A DNA stretch of 39,411 bases from a virus. The notes below the pieces were generated by a model. The model was not told the origin of the DNA. It did not search any database and saw only the letters and a list, made by a program, of their open reading frames with translations. Location: the IMG/VR virus record IMGVR_UViG_3300022198_005508, positions 1-39,411 of that record, one strand, 5' to 3'. The position numbers and the translations under genes were made by a program. Shown here one piece after another: positions 18,681 through 29,955 of this stretch (position 1 is the first letter of the stretch; each line of letters starts with the position of its first letter).

Positions 18681-20849
18681 ATGGAACTACCTACTATCTC
18701 TGCTTTAGAATTCGATCAAATCAGAGAATCCATTAAAAATTTTATCAAAAGTAAGACTGATTTCCAGGATTACGATTTTGAAGGATCCAACTTATCCATG
18801 TTGGTGGATGTTTTGGCATATAACAGCATGTATTCGTCATATAACATCAATATGGCGGCAAATGAGCTTAATCTGGATACTGCAGTGCTTCGTGATAATG
18901 TAGTTTCACATGCAAAAAGATTAGGATATACTCCAAATTCATATACTTCGGCAAAAGTCAATTATAACATTACAGTAAACAACGTTGGCAATTACCAATC
19001 AGTAAATATTAGTGCCGGACCACTATTTTCTACAACTCAAAATAATAAAGTATATACATTTTTACTTAGAAGTGCGCTGAATGTAAATACTCAAGGAAGT
19101 TCTTCAGTAACATTTCAAAATATAGAGCTAGTTGAGGGCTCCGAATTTAGTATTAGATACACTGTAGATGATGCCAACGAAAACCAACGTTTTTTTGTCC
19201 CAAATAACTTTGTAGATGCAGATTCCATCAAGGTTTTCATAATTTCAGACCCATCAACTAACTTAGAAGTTGAATATGAAAGAAAACTTGGTATTGTAGG
19301 TGTAATTGCATCAGATAGAGTATTTTTTGTCGAAGAAGTTCAAGATCAAAAATATGAAATTATTTTTGGAGACGATATAATTGGTAGAAAACTACAAAAT
19401 GGAGAAATTGTAATCATACGATATATTGTGTCAAATGGATCAGATGCTAATCAAATTGCGACCTCTCAATTAAAGTTTATTGGTACTGTAACTGGAGATT
19501 CATCTAATATTTCAGCAACTAATATTTCTACCACTGCACTAAGTACAAAAACTGATGGTGGATCAGAGTTTGAATCAATTAAATCAATAAAATATAGAGC
19601 CCCTAGATACTACGCTGCCCAGCAACGAGCAGTAGTGAATAGTGACTATGAAAGCATTCTACAAAATATTTATTCAAATGCAGATTTAATTAGAGTTATT
19701 GGAGGAGAAACTAAATCGCCTCCAGAATTTGGTAAAGTTTTTATTTCAATTAAGCCAAAAATTGGTTCTACAATTTCAATCGTAGAAAAAACTAAAATTG
19801 TTAATGAATTAAAAAGATATGCAGTTGGTTCTATAACTACAGTTATAGAAGATGCTATTCCATTCTTTATTGATTTATACATTGATGTCATTTATGAACA
19901 AAGTAAAACAAATAAAGATAAATTAACTCTCATTAATTTAACTAGACAAATTATATCAAATTATAATTTAGACGATGAATTTAAAAACTTTAATGGTATA
20001 TTTTCGTCATCTAAATTAATTTGTCTTATTAGAGATATTGAACCTGCAGTAAAATTTGTTATTGTGAAATCAATATTTAGAAGAACAGTTCAATTATTTG
20101 AAAACGTACATTATAGATATAAAGTTAATTTTTATACTAAATTAAAGAACAACATTGATAGTAAGTACACTTTAATTAGTGATCCGTTTTGCATTAAAGG
20201 TTATAATGTTCCATTGGTTTTGGTAGCATTTTCAAATAATTTTTCTGGTTGTGAAAAAAATGGAATTGTCTATTTAATGACTGAAAATGAAAGAGTTATA
20301 GCAATTGCAGGATCTATAAATTATGACACTGGTGTTGTGCAATTTGATTTAACTGCATGTCAAACCACACCAATAAATATCTATGTTATTCCAGACAATC
20401 CAGATGTAACCACTGGAGCAGACACTTATCCAGTGGTCACTCCAATTAATGTGGAATATATTGATATAGGATCTTCTACTGGATCTCAAACCACAGTTCA
20501 ACCGTTGCCAACTACAACCTCTCTAGTTCCACCAACACCAGCACCATCTGGAGATCCATTAGGATCTTCTCCAACAAATAATATCCCAGGAACTACAGTA
20601 ACAAACCCAGATGGTAGTGTTACCACAGTGGATGATGATGGAACTGCAATAACAACAAATCCAGATGGAAGCCAAACTATAGAGCAACCAACAGATCCAG
20701 TAGATCCTTGCATTGCACTATATGATAAAATTGAAGCTCAAGGCTACATGGATAATGATACCAAGCAAAAGCTTGCAGAATATGGATGCCCACCACCAGA
20801 TCCAACTATTGAAGACTTTACTCCAGTTACCCCAGATATCTGCTCATGA
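18681..20849 (+). CDS. gp6: Baseplate wedge subunit gp6
   Basis: 722 residues, somewhat longer than T4 gp6 (660). The N-terminus (IKNFIKSKTDFQDYDFEGSN, MAANELNLDTAVLRDNVVSH) and the middle (RYYAAQQRAVVNSDYESILQ) are typical of gp6/baseplate-J proteins, which form the iris-like ring around the central hub. The last ~140 residues are an extension: Pro/Thr-rich (about 610-640) with two 'NPDGS' repeats, then a Cys-containing end (CPPPDPTIEDFTPVTPDICS). The extension may be a linker or a surface decoration. It overlaps gp7 by 4 nt. Confidence 0.93.
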   Translation: MELPTISALEFDQIRESIKNFIKSKTDFQDYDFEGSNLSMLVDVLAYNSMYSSYNINMAANELNLDTAVLRDNVVSHAKRLGYTPNSYTSAKVNYNITVNNVGNYQSVNISAGPLFSTTQNNKVYTFLLRSALNVNTQGSSSVTFQNIELVEGSEFSIRYTVDDANENQRFFVPNNFVDADSIKVFIISDPSTNLEVEYERKLGIVGVIASDRVFFVEEVQDQKYEIIFGDDIIGRKLQNGEIVIIRYIVSNGSDANQIATSQLKFIGTVTGDSSNISATNISTTALSTKTDGGSEFESIKSIKYRAPRYYAAQQRAVVNSDYESILQNIYSNADLIRVIGGETKSPPEFGKVFISIKPKIGSTISIVEKTKIVNELKRYAVGSITTVIEDAIPFFIDLYIDVIYEQSKTNKDKLTLINLTRQIISNYNLDDEFKNFNGIFSSSKLICLIRDIEPAVKFVIVKSIFRRTVQLFENVHYRYKVNFYTKLKNNIDSKYTLISDPFCIKGYNVPLVLVAFSNNFSGCEKNGIVYLMTENERVIAIAGSINYDTGVVQFDLTACQTTPINIYVIPDNPDVTTGADTYPVVTPINVEYIDIGSSTGSQTTVQPLPTTTSLVPPTPAPSGDPLGSSPTNNIPGTTVTNPDGSVTTVDDDGTAITTNPDGSQTIEQPTDPVDPCIALYDKIEAQGYMDNDTKQKLAEYGCPPPDPTIEDFTPVTPDICS

Positions 20850-23800
20850 ACAGTCTAAAAGAAAAAATTGTAAATATTTCTTCCCTGATTGAAAAGCAGT
20901 TACCAAACTTTGTTGCTGAGGATAATCCAAAATTCATTTCATTTTTAAATTCATATTATGAATCTCAGGAAACCAAGTATAATTCGTTAGATTTAGTTAC
21001 CAACTTAATTAATTATTATAATATTGGAAGTTATACTCCAGCTAGTTTAACACAATATACAAATTTACAATCTCATTTAACAGATAGTTCTGATAGTATT
21101 ACTGTAATATCCACTAAAGGATTTCCAGACAAAAATGGGTATCTTTCAATTGATGGAGAAATAATTTTTTATAAAGAGAAAACCGCAACTCAGTTTATTA
21201 ACTGTGTTCGTGGAACTTCTGCGTTTGTGTTTGAAAGTGTTCCATATAATCAAGTAGTATATAAACAAGGTTCTGGCGCTGTTTCTCATGCTAGTGGATC
21301 TCAAGTAGTTAATATTGCATATTATTTTACTCAGGAATTTTTAAAGAGAATAAAATCTGAAATTTCTCCAAATCTACCAGAAGTACTAGTACAAGATCTA
21401 AATTTAATCACATTTTTAAAAAATATAAAATCTTTTTATTCCGCTAAAGGAAGTGAAGAGTCTCATAAAGTTTTATTCCGAATTTTATTTAACGATAAAA
21501 AGGTAAAGATACGTCTCACACCTAGAGGTTCTGGTGCTGCCATTGATATTTTAAATTATACAGGAAAAATTGATATATTTAATTTAGTATCTGGTGGTAG
21601 TGATTACTACTACGAATTAGTCAATGGAAATTTAGTTTCTGAACCGTTGATTGAAATTGTCGGTTCTGGCACTGGCAAAAAGTTACCAGGGGAATTATCT
21701 GTACCACCTTCAGCTCAAATGAAAGTGACTCAGATGAATTCATCTGGTGCCATTACTCAAATCTCAGTTTTAAATGAAGGTGAAAATTACATTGGTCCAA
21801 TTAGTGCAAGAATAAGACCAAGAACATTTACGCAAGATCAACAAATTTATAATGTAGATTCAAATGGAGTTACTACTGGAACTGCAAAAGTAGATACTTG
21901 GGATTCTGGTGCAAATGAACTAATTTTGTATGATGTGGTCGGATATTTTAAAATTGATGATAAAATTATTGGAGAGGGTGGAGAAAATCCAAGAGCATTT
22001 ATTTCAAAAGCATATGCAGTAACAGATATAAACAAAGAAGGAAATCCTGCAATTGAAATTATTTCTGAAGATCCTACTATAGAATATCCAAAAAATTATG
22101 TATTTAGACCATCATCTGCATCATTTTATGAAAGAATAGCTATACGTTGTGAGTTATTGGCAGACCATAGTTCAATGCGAAGTTTAGATAATGTAAATTT
22201 AATCGAATTAGTACAAGCTAAAGATACTATCAATAATATTTCTGGAACATCATTCATAGTATCTGAAATTTCAAAGATAAGTGATTCATTATATGAGTTT
22301 GAATTGCAAAAATCATTGAACTATAAAGATTTATATCTCCCGTCATCAACAAAAGTTACTTCTACTGTCAGTAACATTACATCTTCATCAAATTCTACTA
22401 TTTCAGTCGAATCAACTTTTAATTTTCCAAAAACTAATGGAAAATTGTTTGTAAATAATGCAATTATAAACTATCAAAGTAAAAATGATACTCAATTTTT
22501 AAACTGCACATTAGTAGGAAATGGGAATGTCAGTGTAGTATCTGGCAATAATATTCATTTATATGGTAGAAATTGCTTAACCTCTGGAGAACTTACATAT
22601 TTCATTAAAGGTTATATTAATGGAGATAGAAGTTCTACTCCTGTTTTATTAAGATTGTATGCTCTTCCATCCACCCCAATTATTGAAGATGGTGGAAAAT
22701 TATACTCAAATGACATATATGAGTTGGAAGTTCCATCTTTAAAATTTAATAAAACTATATTAAAGTCTAGTCAATATAGTAGTGGAAAAATAGATAGTGT
22801 AATTATAGAAAATGCAGGAACTAACTACAAGGTAAATGATAAATTAATTATAAACAACGTGGGAAATATTGGTAGTGGATTTTCTGCTCAAATTTCTAGT
22901 ATTGTTGGAAAGCAACTAGTATCAGTTAATTTTGCTGAAATTAATGAGCAAAATTGCATAGTATTTACAACTAGTGAAAATCATGGTTTGGTAGTTGGGG
23001 ATAAGGTAAAATTTAATACTAGTTTGGGAAATCAAACAGTTTTCAATGTAGTATCAACTACTAAATTTGCTGTTGAAAATTCAACTAATTTGACAACATT
23101 ATCGCTGGTAAACGTATTTTATATTACTAACTCGCCTACCGCATTGGGTCCTATTAACTCAATCAATATTTCAAATTATGGAAAAAATTATTCTAAACTA
23201 CCAGAAGTAGTTGGAGTAAATTCTCAATTTGGCACTGGAGCATTTATTCAGTTAAATTCTTCTGAAGTAGGAAAACTTACGAAGTTTACATATGATTCAG
23301 TTGGCGATGAATTGATTGGGAACAAAAATACTAAATATCAAGTAAAAATTCCAACTAGTGCTAAAATTATTAATAATTTTGAATTAGCCTCTATTGAGGT
23401 TTTAATTGGTGGTAATAATTATAATTCTTTATTAGATAAAATAACTGTAAATGGTGTAGTAGATTTAAACTATGAGTTTGAGATAATAGCTGATTCTGGA
23501 ATTATTAGGGAAGTCAATATTTTAAAAAGTAAGTATAACTTAAATTCATTTCCTACAATTGGTGTTCAAAGCCAGTTTGGATCTGGGGCAACTTTTAATT
23601 CAAAATTAAAAAGAAAACAGCTAAAGCAAGGTGATATTTTAACATTTGGAACTCCCACATCTAATGTTAAAGCCGAAGTGGTACAGTTCGATTCTCAGTC
23701 ATCTACACTAGAGTATTATGTGATATCTGGAACTATCTCAAATGGAGATGCAATTTATGATTCACTTGGGATGATATATGGAAATATTCAAAGTATTAGC

Positions 23801-26800
23801 AATGCTTCAGTTTATTGCAAAAGATCTCCTTACATTAAATACACACCAAAGTTTTTAGATAATCTTGGATTTGTTAGTGATTCAAGTCAAAGAATTATTA
23901 ATAGTGACTACATTCAAGATTGGTCATATACAATATCATCTACCAGAAATACATCAGAGTGGAAAAATCAAGTACTTGATAATACTCATGTATCTGGCTG
24001 TAGAGTATTTGGAAAGCACAGAATTGAAAACAAAAAGGAATTTTTTGAGGCAAAAGAGGAAGTATTTAATAGTTCAGTTATTTTTAAATCTTCTCTAAGT
24101 AATTTAGTTAATTTAAATTTAAATTTATCTAAATCAACTTTATATAAAATTGCAATAGCTGATGTATCTACATTTTCAGTTTCTGATATTGTGTATGGCA
24201 GTTTTAGCAGATCATATGGAATTATTACTGCAATAAATGATAATTACATTACAATTAATACAGTCAGTGATACTGAATTTGAACTTGAAGAGTACATATT
24301 TAAAGTATCAGTAGAATTTATTCTTGAAAATGATAATATTACTAACTATGGCATCTCTTTCTGGAATGGTATTTTTCAACAGCCAGTTAATTCATATTAT
24401 TTGACAGAATCTGACTATATTCCTGCATTCCCAGTATCATCCACTGACGATATAGTATTGCAAGAACTTGAAACACCATTTCAAGTTTTAGATACTACGT
24501 TAATAGGAAATCAAATAATTTTAACCAAAAATTCAATACCAGTAGTACCATCAGCTAAAGAGCAACTTATAATTTCAATTCATGGCGTAGTTCAATCACC
24601 ATCAGCTTATACACTTTCCCAAAATATTTTAAATTTTAATTCAATTACGATAAAACCAGAGGATAATCTAATTGTACTATATCATCCAAAATTAAAATCA
24701 CTTACATTCACTGGTTCTGGAACTAATTACACGATAAATTATACTCCCGCATCTACATGCAATTTAGTTGTATTTGCTAATGGAGTTTATCAGACTCATT
24801 TATCTCCACTATCTAATTATTCGTTAACTGGTAATCAAATAGTATTTGCTAGTTCAATTATAAATCCTTCCATAAATCTGGTAGGATGGTACATTGATGA
24901 AACAGTAACCTGCTCTATTGTAGATATAGGAGACATCAATAATAGAAAAATTATTGATTTAAAACCAGTAGATCTTCAAAAATTAACTGAGTATTTAGAA
25001 ACCAATTCAGTTAAGTCGCCATCATCTTCATATGAAATAACTAAAGATTTACTTGAAGGTACAGTATACACAGATAATATTGGTAATGTATATGGATTTG
25101 ATACAAAATTTATGTATTCAAGTCCAGAATACTCAAAGAGTTATGTTGAAGTACTAGATCCAATTATATTTGATGGAAGTTCATACACATTTCCATTAAA
25201 GTACATGGATGGAAATTCATATGCGCTAATTAATGGAAAAACTAATTTAATTGTAAATATAGATGGAAATATTTTAGATCCAAAAAAATATACCATTACT
25301 GGTTCAAATATAGTATTTCAAAATTTATATACTTCTGCAAATAAATGCACGATAATTGATTTCTTTAGCAATTATATCGCAAATACAACTTCTTCATCTA
25401 GGGGAATAATTTTAGATGACTTAAATGTAGTTCAAGATGGAAGCAGAAAAACTTTTAATTTATCTGATAGAGGTGTTCCTCAATATGTTAAAAATACAGC
25501 AGATATATTTACCGTAAAAAATCAAGTATTATTAATTCCTACCACACAATCACAAACAGTATCTGCAAATAAAATTACATTGCAAGAAGCACCAACTGCA
25601 TCTGATATTACTCAATTATTTTATTTTAATAGACAATTAAGTCCAGCAAACACAAAGAATGTAATTTTAGATGCGTGGGAATGTTTTGATGGAGTTGATA
25701 AAACTTGGCCATTGACACGAAATGGAATTTTATTTACACCAGTAAGTGTCAATAATTTACTGGTTTGTAGAAATGGCGTGTTTCAAATTCCAGGAGTAGA
25801 TTATACTATTTCTGGCACATACATAACTTTTGATGAAGCACCAGAAATTACTGAAGATATTGTACTTATCTATTCATATAATAACATCAATCAAAATAGT
25901 TATATCACTAGCTTTAGTGCAATCGCTGAAGTATCTACTGTAAACTTAGGATTGACTCCACCAAATGTATATGATTTGTTAGTTTCTAGAAATGGAATTA
26001 TTCAAAATCCAACAGAAGATTTTACAGTATCTGGTTCTACATTAACATTTACTTCTCCAGTTCAGGTATCAGAAAGTGTCTTTATAGTATATGCTCATGC
26101 TTCTGAAGAAATTGGTATTTCTAGTGTTACTAATTCTACCATAGTTTTAGCCACTGCAATCACTTCTGGGCAGGAAGATGGTCTTGTACTTTATGTTAAT
26201 GGAACTCCAAAATTTAACAATAAAGATTATACCATTTCCAATGGAAATACAGTGACTCTTCTCGATGGAGTTACAGTAGATCCTGGCACAGTACCATTTG
26301 CCATCAAATATGTTACTTCATTCATTGTAGATGATCTTGGAGATTGCCAAAATGGAATCAAGCAAAAATTCAGACTATTCTACAATCAACAAAACTTAAT
26401 CGCTTCGGATGTAGCAAGCAATGCAGATATCTTAGTTTCAAAAAATGGAACTATTCTATCTCCTGGAGTTCAATACACAATAAACTCTGAGAGAGGCATG
26501 ATAGTATTTTCTACACCTCTAATCTCTACAGATGTAGTGTTTATGGTTAGAATGTACAATAATAAACTAATAACTTTATCTGGAAGTGGTTCGCAGTACA
26601 CTCTAAGTGAAGCTGTAACAACACCAGAAAGAGAACAGTTAATTATATTTGGGTCTAAACAATGGTGTAGCGAAGAAGCTAATGACTTTGCATTCCAGAA
26701 CTCAACTACTGTAACTTTTAATGGTATTACTGCAGGTGCAAATCTGTTTGCTATAAAATTTGATGTCTCATTTAAAGTGTTAGATCAAATTAATACTCCA

Positions 26801-28312
26801 TTTAATGGAGTAAATACTAAGTTTAATTTGTTTGCTACTCAAGAGAATTTCCTACCACAAGGAACTATTGAAAATAATCAATACCCGAGTGAAACTAGTT
26901 TGATTGTAATCAAGGATGGTAAATTGCTTGATCCTGGAGTAGATTACACACTACAAGGAGACATTAAGAGTCAAATTCAATTTGCGACAGCTCCTAGTTC
27001 ATCCAGTGAAATTTCAGTTAGATCAGTCGGTTCTTTCCTAAAATTAAAAACTATTAATTCTGCTACTGGAGCTTCATTTAATATTCAAAAAGTTGATAAT
27101 ACAGATTATTATGCAAATAAAGATATTGGTAGACCTAGAAAACTTGAAAATCAGATTTTAGTTTTTAGAAACGGAAATATTCAAAGTCCACTATATGACT
27201 ATTACATTGATAATAATAAATTAATTTTTACTTCAAGTATTTCATCAAGCAAATTAGTTATACTAGATTTTAGAGGAGTTTCTTCCGATGTAAGTGTTGA
27301 TTCTGTCAATTACCAAGTTTCGGTTGGAGATAAAATATTACTAGATGGAGATCCTGACTTAAAAGTAGTTTCTTCTGTGCTGTCTCCCACTGCAATGACC
27401 GTAACTTCATATATTGAGGTTGGCAAAAAGTATGTTATTACTACAGCAGGAACTAATTTTACAACATTTGGAGCTTCAAATAATAATATAGGTACTATAT
27501 TTACTGCTACTGCTTCTGGAACTTCTAATGGGATCGCAAATACAGTAAATACTAAACGAGCATCTGGGCTTGCAGTTACTAGCACCACTTCAAATGGAAA
27601 AGTTACTAATTTTTCTATTACAAACGGTGGAAATAATTACAAAGATCCTGTTGTAATCAGAACTAAAGGAACTGGATTTAATGCCAAAGGAACTGCAACT
27701 GTAGATATTACTTTAGGAAACAAAGTAGTTGAACCAGTTAAAATTGAATCTCAAGGATATAATCAATATTCTACTCCTATAGTAGTACCTACTTTATATT
27801 CATATCTCTATAGACAAGTTCCATTTAGTAATTCTACAATCAAAGTAGCTACAAAATTACACACTGCAATAAATTCAACTGATGAAATTATAACTATATC
27901 AAATTCAAGTCGATTTGAATTTAGTGATATTCAGGTTGTTGTAACCTCATCTACTGGATCTGGAGCTACATTTAGGCCATTTGTTAATAAAGGAAAAATT
28001 ACTAAAATAGAGTTATTGAGTGGTGGTAGTAATTACAATGAAATAGATATATCCGTTGATGTCATCAATGGTGGTGGGTCTGGTTGTGTAATTGAACCCG
28101 TGTTAAATTCTAGTGGAACTATAACGTCAATAAATCTAAGGAATTCTGGAGAAGGATATGATAACTATAGAGTAATTATAGATTCTGAAATAGTAGAATA
28201 TACTACAATTGATACTACTCAGGCACAACCACGTTTACTAGGATGCACTAGAGCACTAAATGCAACTTCACATAATCAAAATACTTTGGTTTATTTTGAT
28301 AGCTTTATTTAA
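20846..28312 (+). CDS. gp7: Giant baseplate wedge protein gp7 with repeats
   Basis: 2488 residues; T4 gp7 is 1032. The N-terminal ~220 residues (LPNFVAEDNPKFISFLNSYY, FYSAKGSEESHKVLFRILFN) match the form seen in cyanophage gp7. Then come 'V.NxGxNY' motifs (for example ISVLNEGENYIGP) and modules like SIDGEIIFYKEKTATQFINC. Between about 1239 and 2130 are nine or ten repeats of 70-90 residues with the pattern 'LLVxRNGxxQxPxxDYTxxGxxIxF', probably beta-sandwiches. Near 2190 is an 'IFTATASGT' repeat unit. The C-terminus holds another 'EIVEYTTI' module. In T4, gp7 bridges the inner ring to the fibre-bearing periphery; the repeats may lengthen the arm or display receptor-binding sites. Confidence 0.85.
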   Translation: MNSLKEKIVNISSLIEKQLPNFVAEDNPKFISFLNSYYESQETKYNSLDLVTNLINYYNIGSYTPASLTQYTNLQSHLTDSSDSITVISTKGFPDKNGYLSIDGEIIFYKEKTATQFINCVRGTSAFVFESVPYNQVVYKQGSGAVSHASGSQVVNIAYYFTQEFLKRIKSEISPNLPEVLVQDLNLITFLKNIKSFYSAKGSEESHKVLFRILFNDKKVKIRLTPRGSGAAIDILNYTGKIDIFNLVSGGSDYYYELVNGNLVSEPLIEIVGSGTGKKLPGELSVPPSAQMKVTQMNSSGAITQISVLNEGENYIGPISARIRPRTFTQDQQIYNVDSNGVTTGTAKVDTWDSGANELILYDVVGYFKIDDKIIGEGGENPRAFISKAYAVTDINKEGNPAIEIISEDPTIEYPKNYVFRPSSASFYERIAIRCELLADHSSMRSLDNVNLIELVQAKDTINNISGTSFIVSEISKISDSLYEFELQKSLNYKDLYLPSSTKVTSTVSNITSSSNSTISVESTFNFPKTNGKLFVNNAIINYQSKNDTQFLNCTLVGNGNVSVVSGNNIHLYGRNCLTSGELTYFIKGYINGDRSSTPVLLRLYALPSTPIIEDGGKLYSNDIYELEVPSLKFNKTILKSSQYSSGKIDSVIIENAGTNYKVNDKLIINNVGNIGSGFSAQISSIVGKQLVSVNFAEINEQNCIVFTTSENHGLVVGDKVKFNTSLGNQTVFNVVSTTKFAVENSTNLTTLSLVNVFYITNSPTALGPINSINISNYGKNYSKLPEVVGVNSQFGTGAFIQLNSSEVGKLTKFTYDSVGDELIGNKNTKYQVKIPTSAKIINNFELASIEVLIGGNNYNSLLDKITVNGVVDLNYEFEIIADSGIIREVNILKSKYNLNSFPTIGVQSQFGSGATFNSKLKRKQLKQGDILTFGTPTSNVKAEVVQFDSQSSTLEYYVISGTISNGDAIYDSLGMIYGNIQSISNASVYCKRSPYIKYTPKFLDNLGFVSDSSQRIINSDYIQDWSYTISSTRNTSEWKNQVLDNTHVSGCRVFGKHRIENKKEFFEAKEEVFNSSVIFKSSLSNLVNLNLNLSKSTLYKIAIADVSTFSVSDIVYGSFSRSYGIITAINDNYITINTVSDTEFELEEYIFKVSVEFILENDNITNYGISFWNGIFQQPVNSYYLTESDYIPAFPVSSTDDIVLQELETPFQVLDTTLIGNQIILTKNSIPVVPSAKEQLIISIHGVVQSPSAYTLSQNILNFNSITIKPEDNLIVLYHPKLKSLTFTGSGTNYTINYTPASTCNLVVFANGVYQTHLSPLSNYSLTGNQIVFASSIINPSINLVGWYIDETVTCSIVDIGDINNRKIIDLKPVDLQKLTEYLETNSVKSPSSSYEITKDLLEGTVYTDNIGNVYGFDTKFMYSSPEYSKSYVEVLDPIIFDGSSYTFPLKYMDGNSYALINGKTNLIVNIDGNILDPKKYTITGSNIVFQNLYTSANKCTIIDFFSNYIANTTSSSRGIILDDLNVVQDGSRKTFNLSDRGVPQYVKNTADIFTVKNQVLLIPTTQSQTVSANKITLQEAPTASDITQLFYFNRQLSPANTKNVILDAWECFDGVDKTWPLTRNGILFTPVSVNNLLVCRNGVFQIPGVDYTISGTYITFDEAPEITEDIVLIYSYNNINQNSYITSFSAIAEVSTVNLGLTPPNVYDLLVSRNGIIQNPTEDFTVSGSTLTFTSPVQVSESVFIVYAHASEEIGISSVTNSTIVLATAITSGQEDGLVLYVNGTPKFNNKDYTISNGNTVTLLDGVTVDPGTVPFAIKYVTSFIVDDLGDCQNGIKQKFRLFYNQQNLIASDVASNADILVSKNGTILSPGVQYTINSERGMIVFSTPLISTDVVFMVRMYNNKLITLSGSGSQYTLSEAVTTPEREQLIIFGSKQWCSEEANDFAFQNSTTVTFNGITAGANLFAIKFDVSFKVLDQINTPFNGVNTKFNLFATQENFLPQGTIENNQYPSETSLIVIKDGKLLDPGVDYTLQGDIKSQIQFATAPSSSSEISVRSVGSFLKLKTINSATGASFNIQKVDNTDYYANKDIGRPRKLENQILVFRNGNIQSPLYDYYIDNNKLIFTSSISSSKLVILDFRGVSSDVSVDSVNYQVSVGDKILLDGDPDLKVVSSVLSPTAMTVTSYIEVGKKYVITTAGTNFTTFGASNNNIGTIFTATASGTSNGIANTVNTKRASGLAVTSTTSNGKVTNFSITNGGNNYKDPVVIRTKGTGFNAKGTATVDITLGNKVVEPVKIESQGYNQYSTPIVVPTLYSYLYRQVPFSNSTIKVATKLHTAINSTDEIITISNSSRFEFSDIQVVVTSSTGSGATFRPFVNKGKITKIELLSGGSNYNEIDISVDVINGGGSGCVIEPVLNSSGTITSINLRNSGEGYDNYRVIIDSEIVEYTTIDTTQAQPRLLGCTRALNATSHNQNTLVYFDSFI

Positions 28313-28319
28313 ATAAATA
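28312..28319 (+). promoter_or_regulatory. Late promoter (AATAAATA)
   Basis: Begins on the last base of the gp7 stop codon; about 35 nt before the gp8 ATG, which also has an AAGGA ribosome-binding site. Confidence 0.5.
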
Positions 28320-28353
28320 ATCATACAAAAGACTAACTACAAGGATAAAACTA

Positions 28354-29955
28354 ATGCCTTCTTTAGTAACTGATAATTTTAGAGTGTTTGCAGCACAGCA
28401 GTTCATAGAATCACTTGCAGAGCCTTTTACTGGGCAAGCTCAAGATGCAGATTCATCTGCTAGTGCTCAAGCATATAGAAGTAAAATATATCTGTTTATT
28501 GGAAGATCCTATAACTGGAATGATCCAAACGGCGCAATTAAGGAAAAATATGCCCTATTGCCATCTGTTAGCGATCAAACACCACCAAATCCAATTGACA
28601 ATTTAGATGAATTGAACGAAATTTATGATGATATGATTGCAATTAAACGAATTCAGCCAGGTGATGTAGCTGAAGTAATTCGTAAAAGAACTTGGCAATC
28701 TGGAATTGTCTATGATATGTACAGGCATGACTATGGCCCATCAAATCCAGCAAAGGCATCATTGCAGGCAAAATTATATGATTCCAATTTTTATGTGATG
28801 ACTGATGATTTTCGTGTTTATAAGTGCATTTATAATGGTCAAACTCCAGCAGGCGGGGCATATCCAAACGGAAAACCTTCAACAGTAAAACCTACTGCAA
28901 CTACTCCTACTATTGACACTACTAGTGATGGATATAGATGGAAGTACATGTATACTATTTCTATAACTGACTATATTAAATTTGTTTCTACAGATTTTAT
29001 ACCAGTTAGAATAGAATCTACTGTTGCAAATGCTGCAATTCCTGGTTCAATAGATCAGGTACTTATTCAAAATGCGGGATCTGGATTAACAATAAATGGT
29101 AGTACCACATCTGGTACTGTACACACTAGTATTGACGGAAATGGAACTGGCGGAGTTGTTTCTATTACAATTGCTGGAGGAGTAGTTACTGGAGCATCGG
29201 TAGTTGCTGTTGGTACTGGATATACATTTGGATATATTGATTTATCTAAATGCTATACTCAAAGTAATTTAAGTGGTTCTGTTGTGGGACTAGGGTTAAA
29301 TTCAAGCAGTGCTAAAATTCTTCCAATTATTTCACCTCCTGGAGGACACGGCAAAAATGCCATCTATGAATTAGGTGGGTATAGAGTAATGATCAATAAA
29401 ACTATTGAATTTTTGGATGGCAGTGGCGACATTCCAGTTAATATGGAATTTAGACGATTTGGTATTATTGAAGATCCTCAAATCAGTAGTTTAGATTTTG
29501 TTGAAACTACTGGAACAGTGTGTAAGGCAGTCAAATTTTTAGATACTACACCAGAAACAACTACATTTCAAAATGGTCAAATTATAACTCAAACTAGAAC
29601 AGTTAATGAAGTTACATATGAAGCAAAAGGAAGGGTAATTCATTGGGATTCAATTAATAAAGTTTTAAGGTATTATCAAAATGAATATATTTCAGAAACT
29701 CAATCGTCAACAAGTAAAAATAAATTAGTACCATTTAATGGAAATTCTCCCATTACTAGTGCTACTGGATCTGCTACTCCAGATTCTTCATTTACTGGAT
29801 CTATTGCAGGGCTACCCGCAATTCAATTTTTGAATGGATACTTTACTTCCGAAATAACCCCATACAGTGGCAATATTCTATATGTTGAAAATAGAAAGCC
29901 TGTATTTAGATCAAATGATCAGATTGAAGATGTAAAATTAGTGATCGAGTTTTAA
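28354..29955 (+). CDS. gp8: Baseplate wedge subunit gp8
   Basis: 533 residues, longer than T4 gp8 (334). The start FRVFAAQQFIESL...IYLFIGRSYNWNDPN and the middle VIRKRTWQSGIVYDMYRHDY follow T4 gp8. The end LYVENRKPVFRSNDQIEDVK corresponds to the T4 end MIYMENRPPI..DQTEEI. The extra length is mostly a Gly/Thr-rich insertion around 230-300 (SGLTINGSTTSGTVHTSIDG). gp8 is a dimer that links gp7 to gp6 in each wedge. A good ribosome-binding site (AAGGA) precedes the ATG. Confidence 0.95.
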   Translation: MPSLVTDNFRVFAAQQFIESLAEPFTGQAQDADSSASAQAYRSKIYLFIGRSYNWNDPNGAIKEKYALLPSVSDQTPPNPIDNLDELNEIYDDMIAIKRIQPGDVAEVIRKRTWQSGIVYDMYRHDYGPSNPAKASLQAKLYDSNFYVMTDDFRVYKCIYNGQTPAGGAYPNGKPSTVKPTATTPTIDTTSDGYRWKYMYTISITDYIKFVSTDFIPVRIESTVANAAIPGSIDQVLIQNAGSGLTINGSTTSGTVHTSIDGNGTGGVVSITIAGGVVTGASVVAVGTGYTFGYIDLSKCYTQSNLSGSVVGLGLNSSSAKILPIISPPGGHGKNAIYELGGYRVMINKTIEFLDGSGDIPVNMEFRRFGIIEDPQISSLDFVETTGTVCKAVKFLDTTPETTTFQNGQIITQTRTVNEVTYEAKGRVIHWDSINKVLRYYQNEYISETQSSTSKNKLVPFNGNSPITSATGSATPDSSFTGSIAGLPAIQFLNGYFTSEITPYSGNILYVENRKPVFRSNDQIEDVKLVIEF

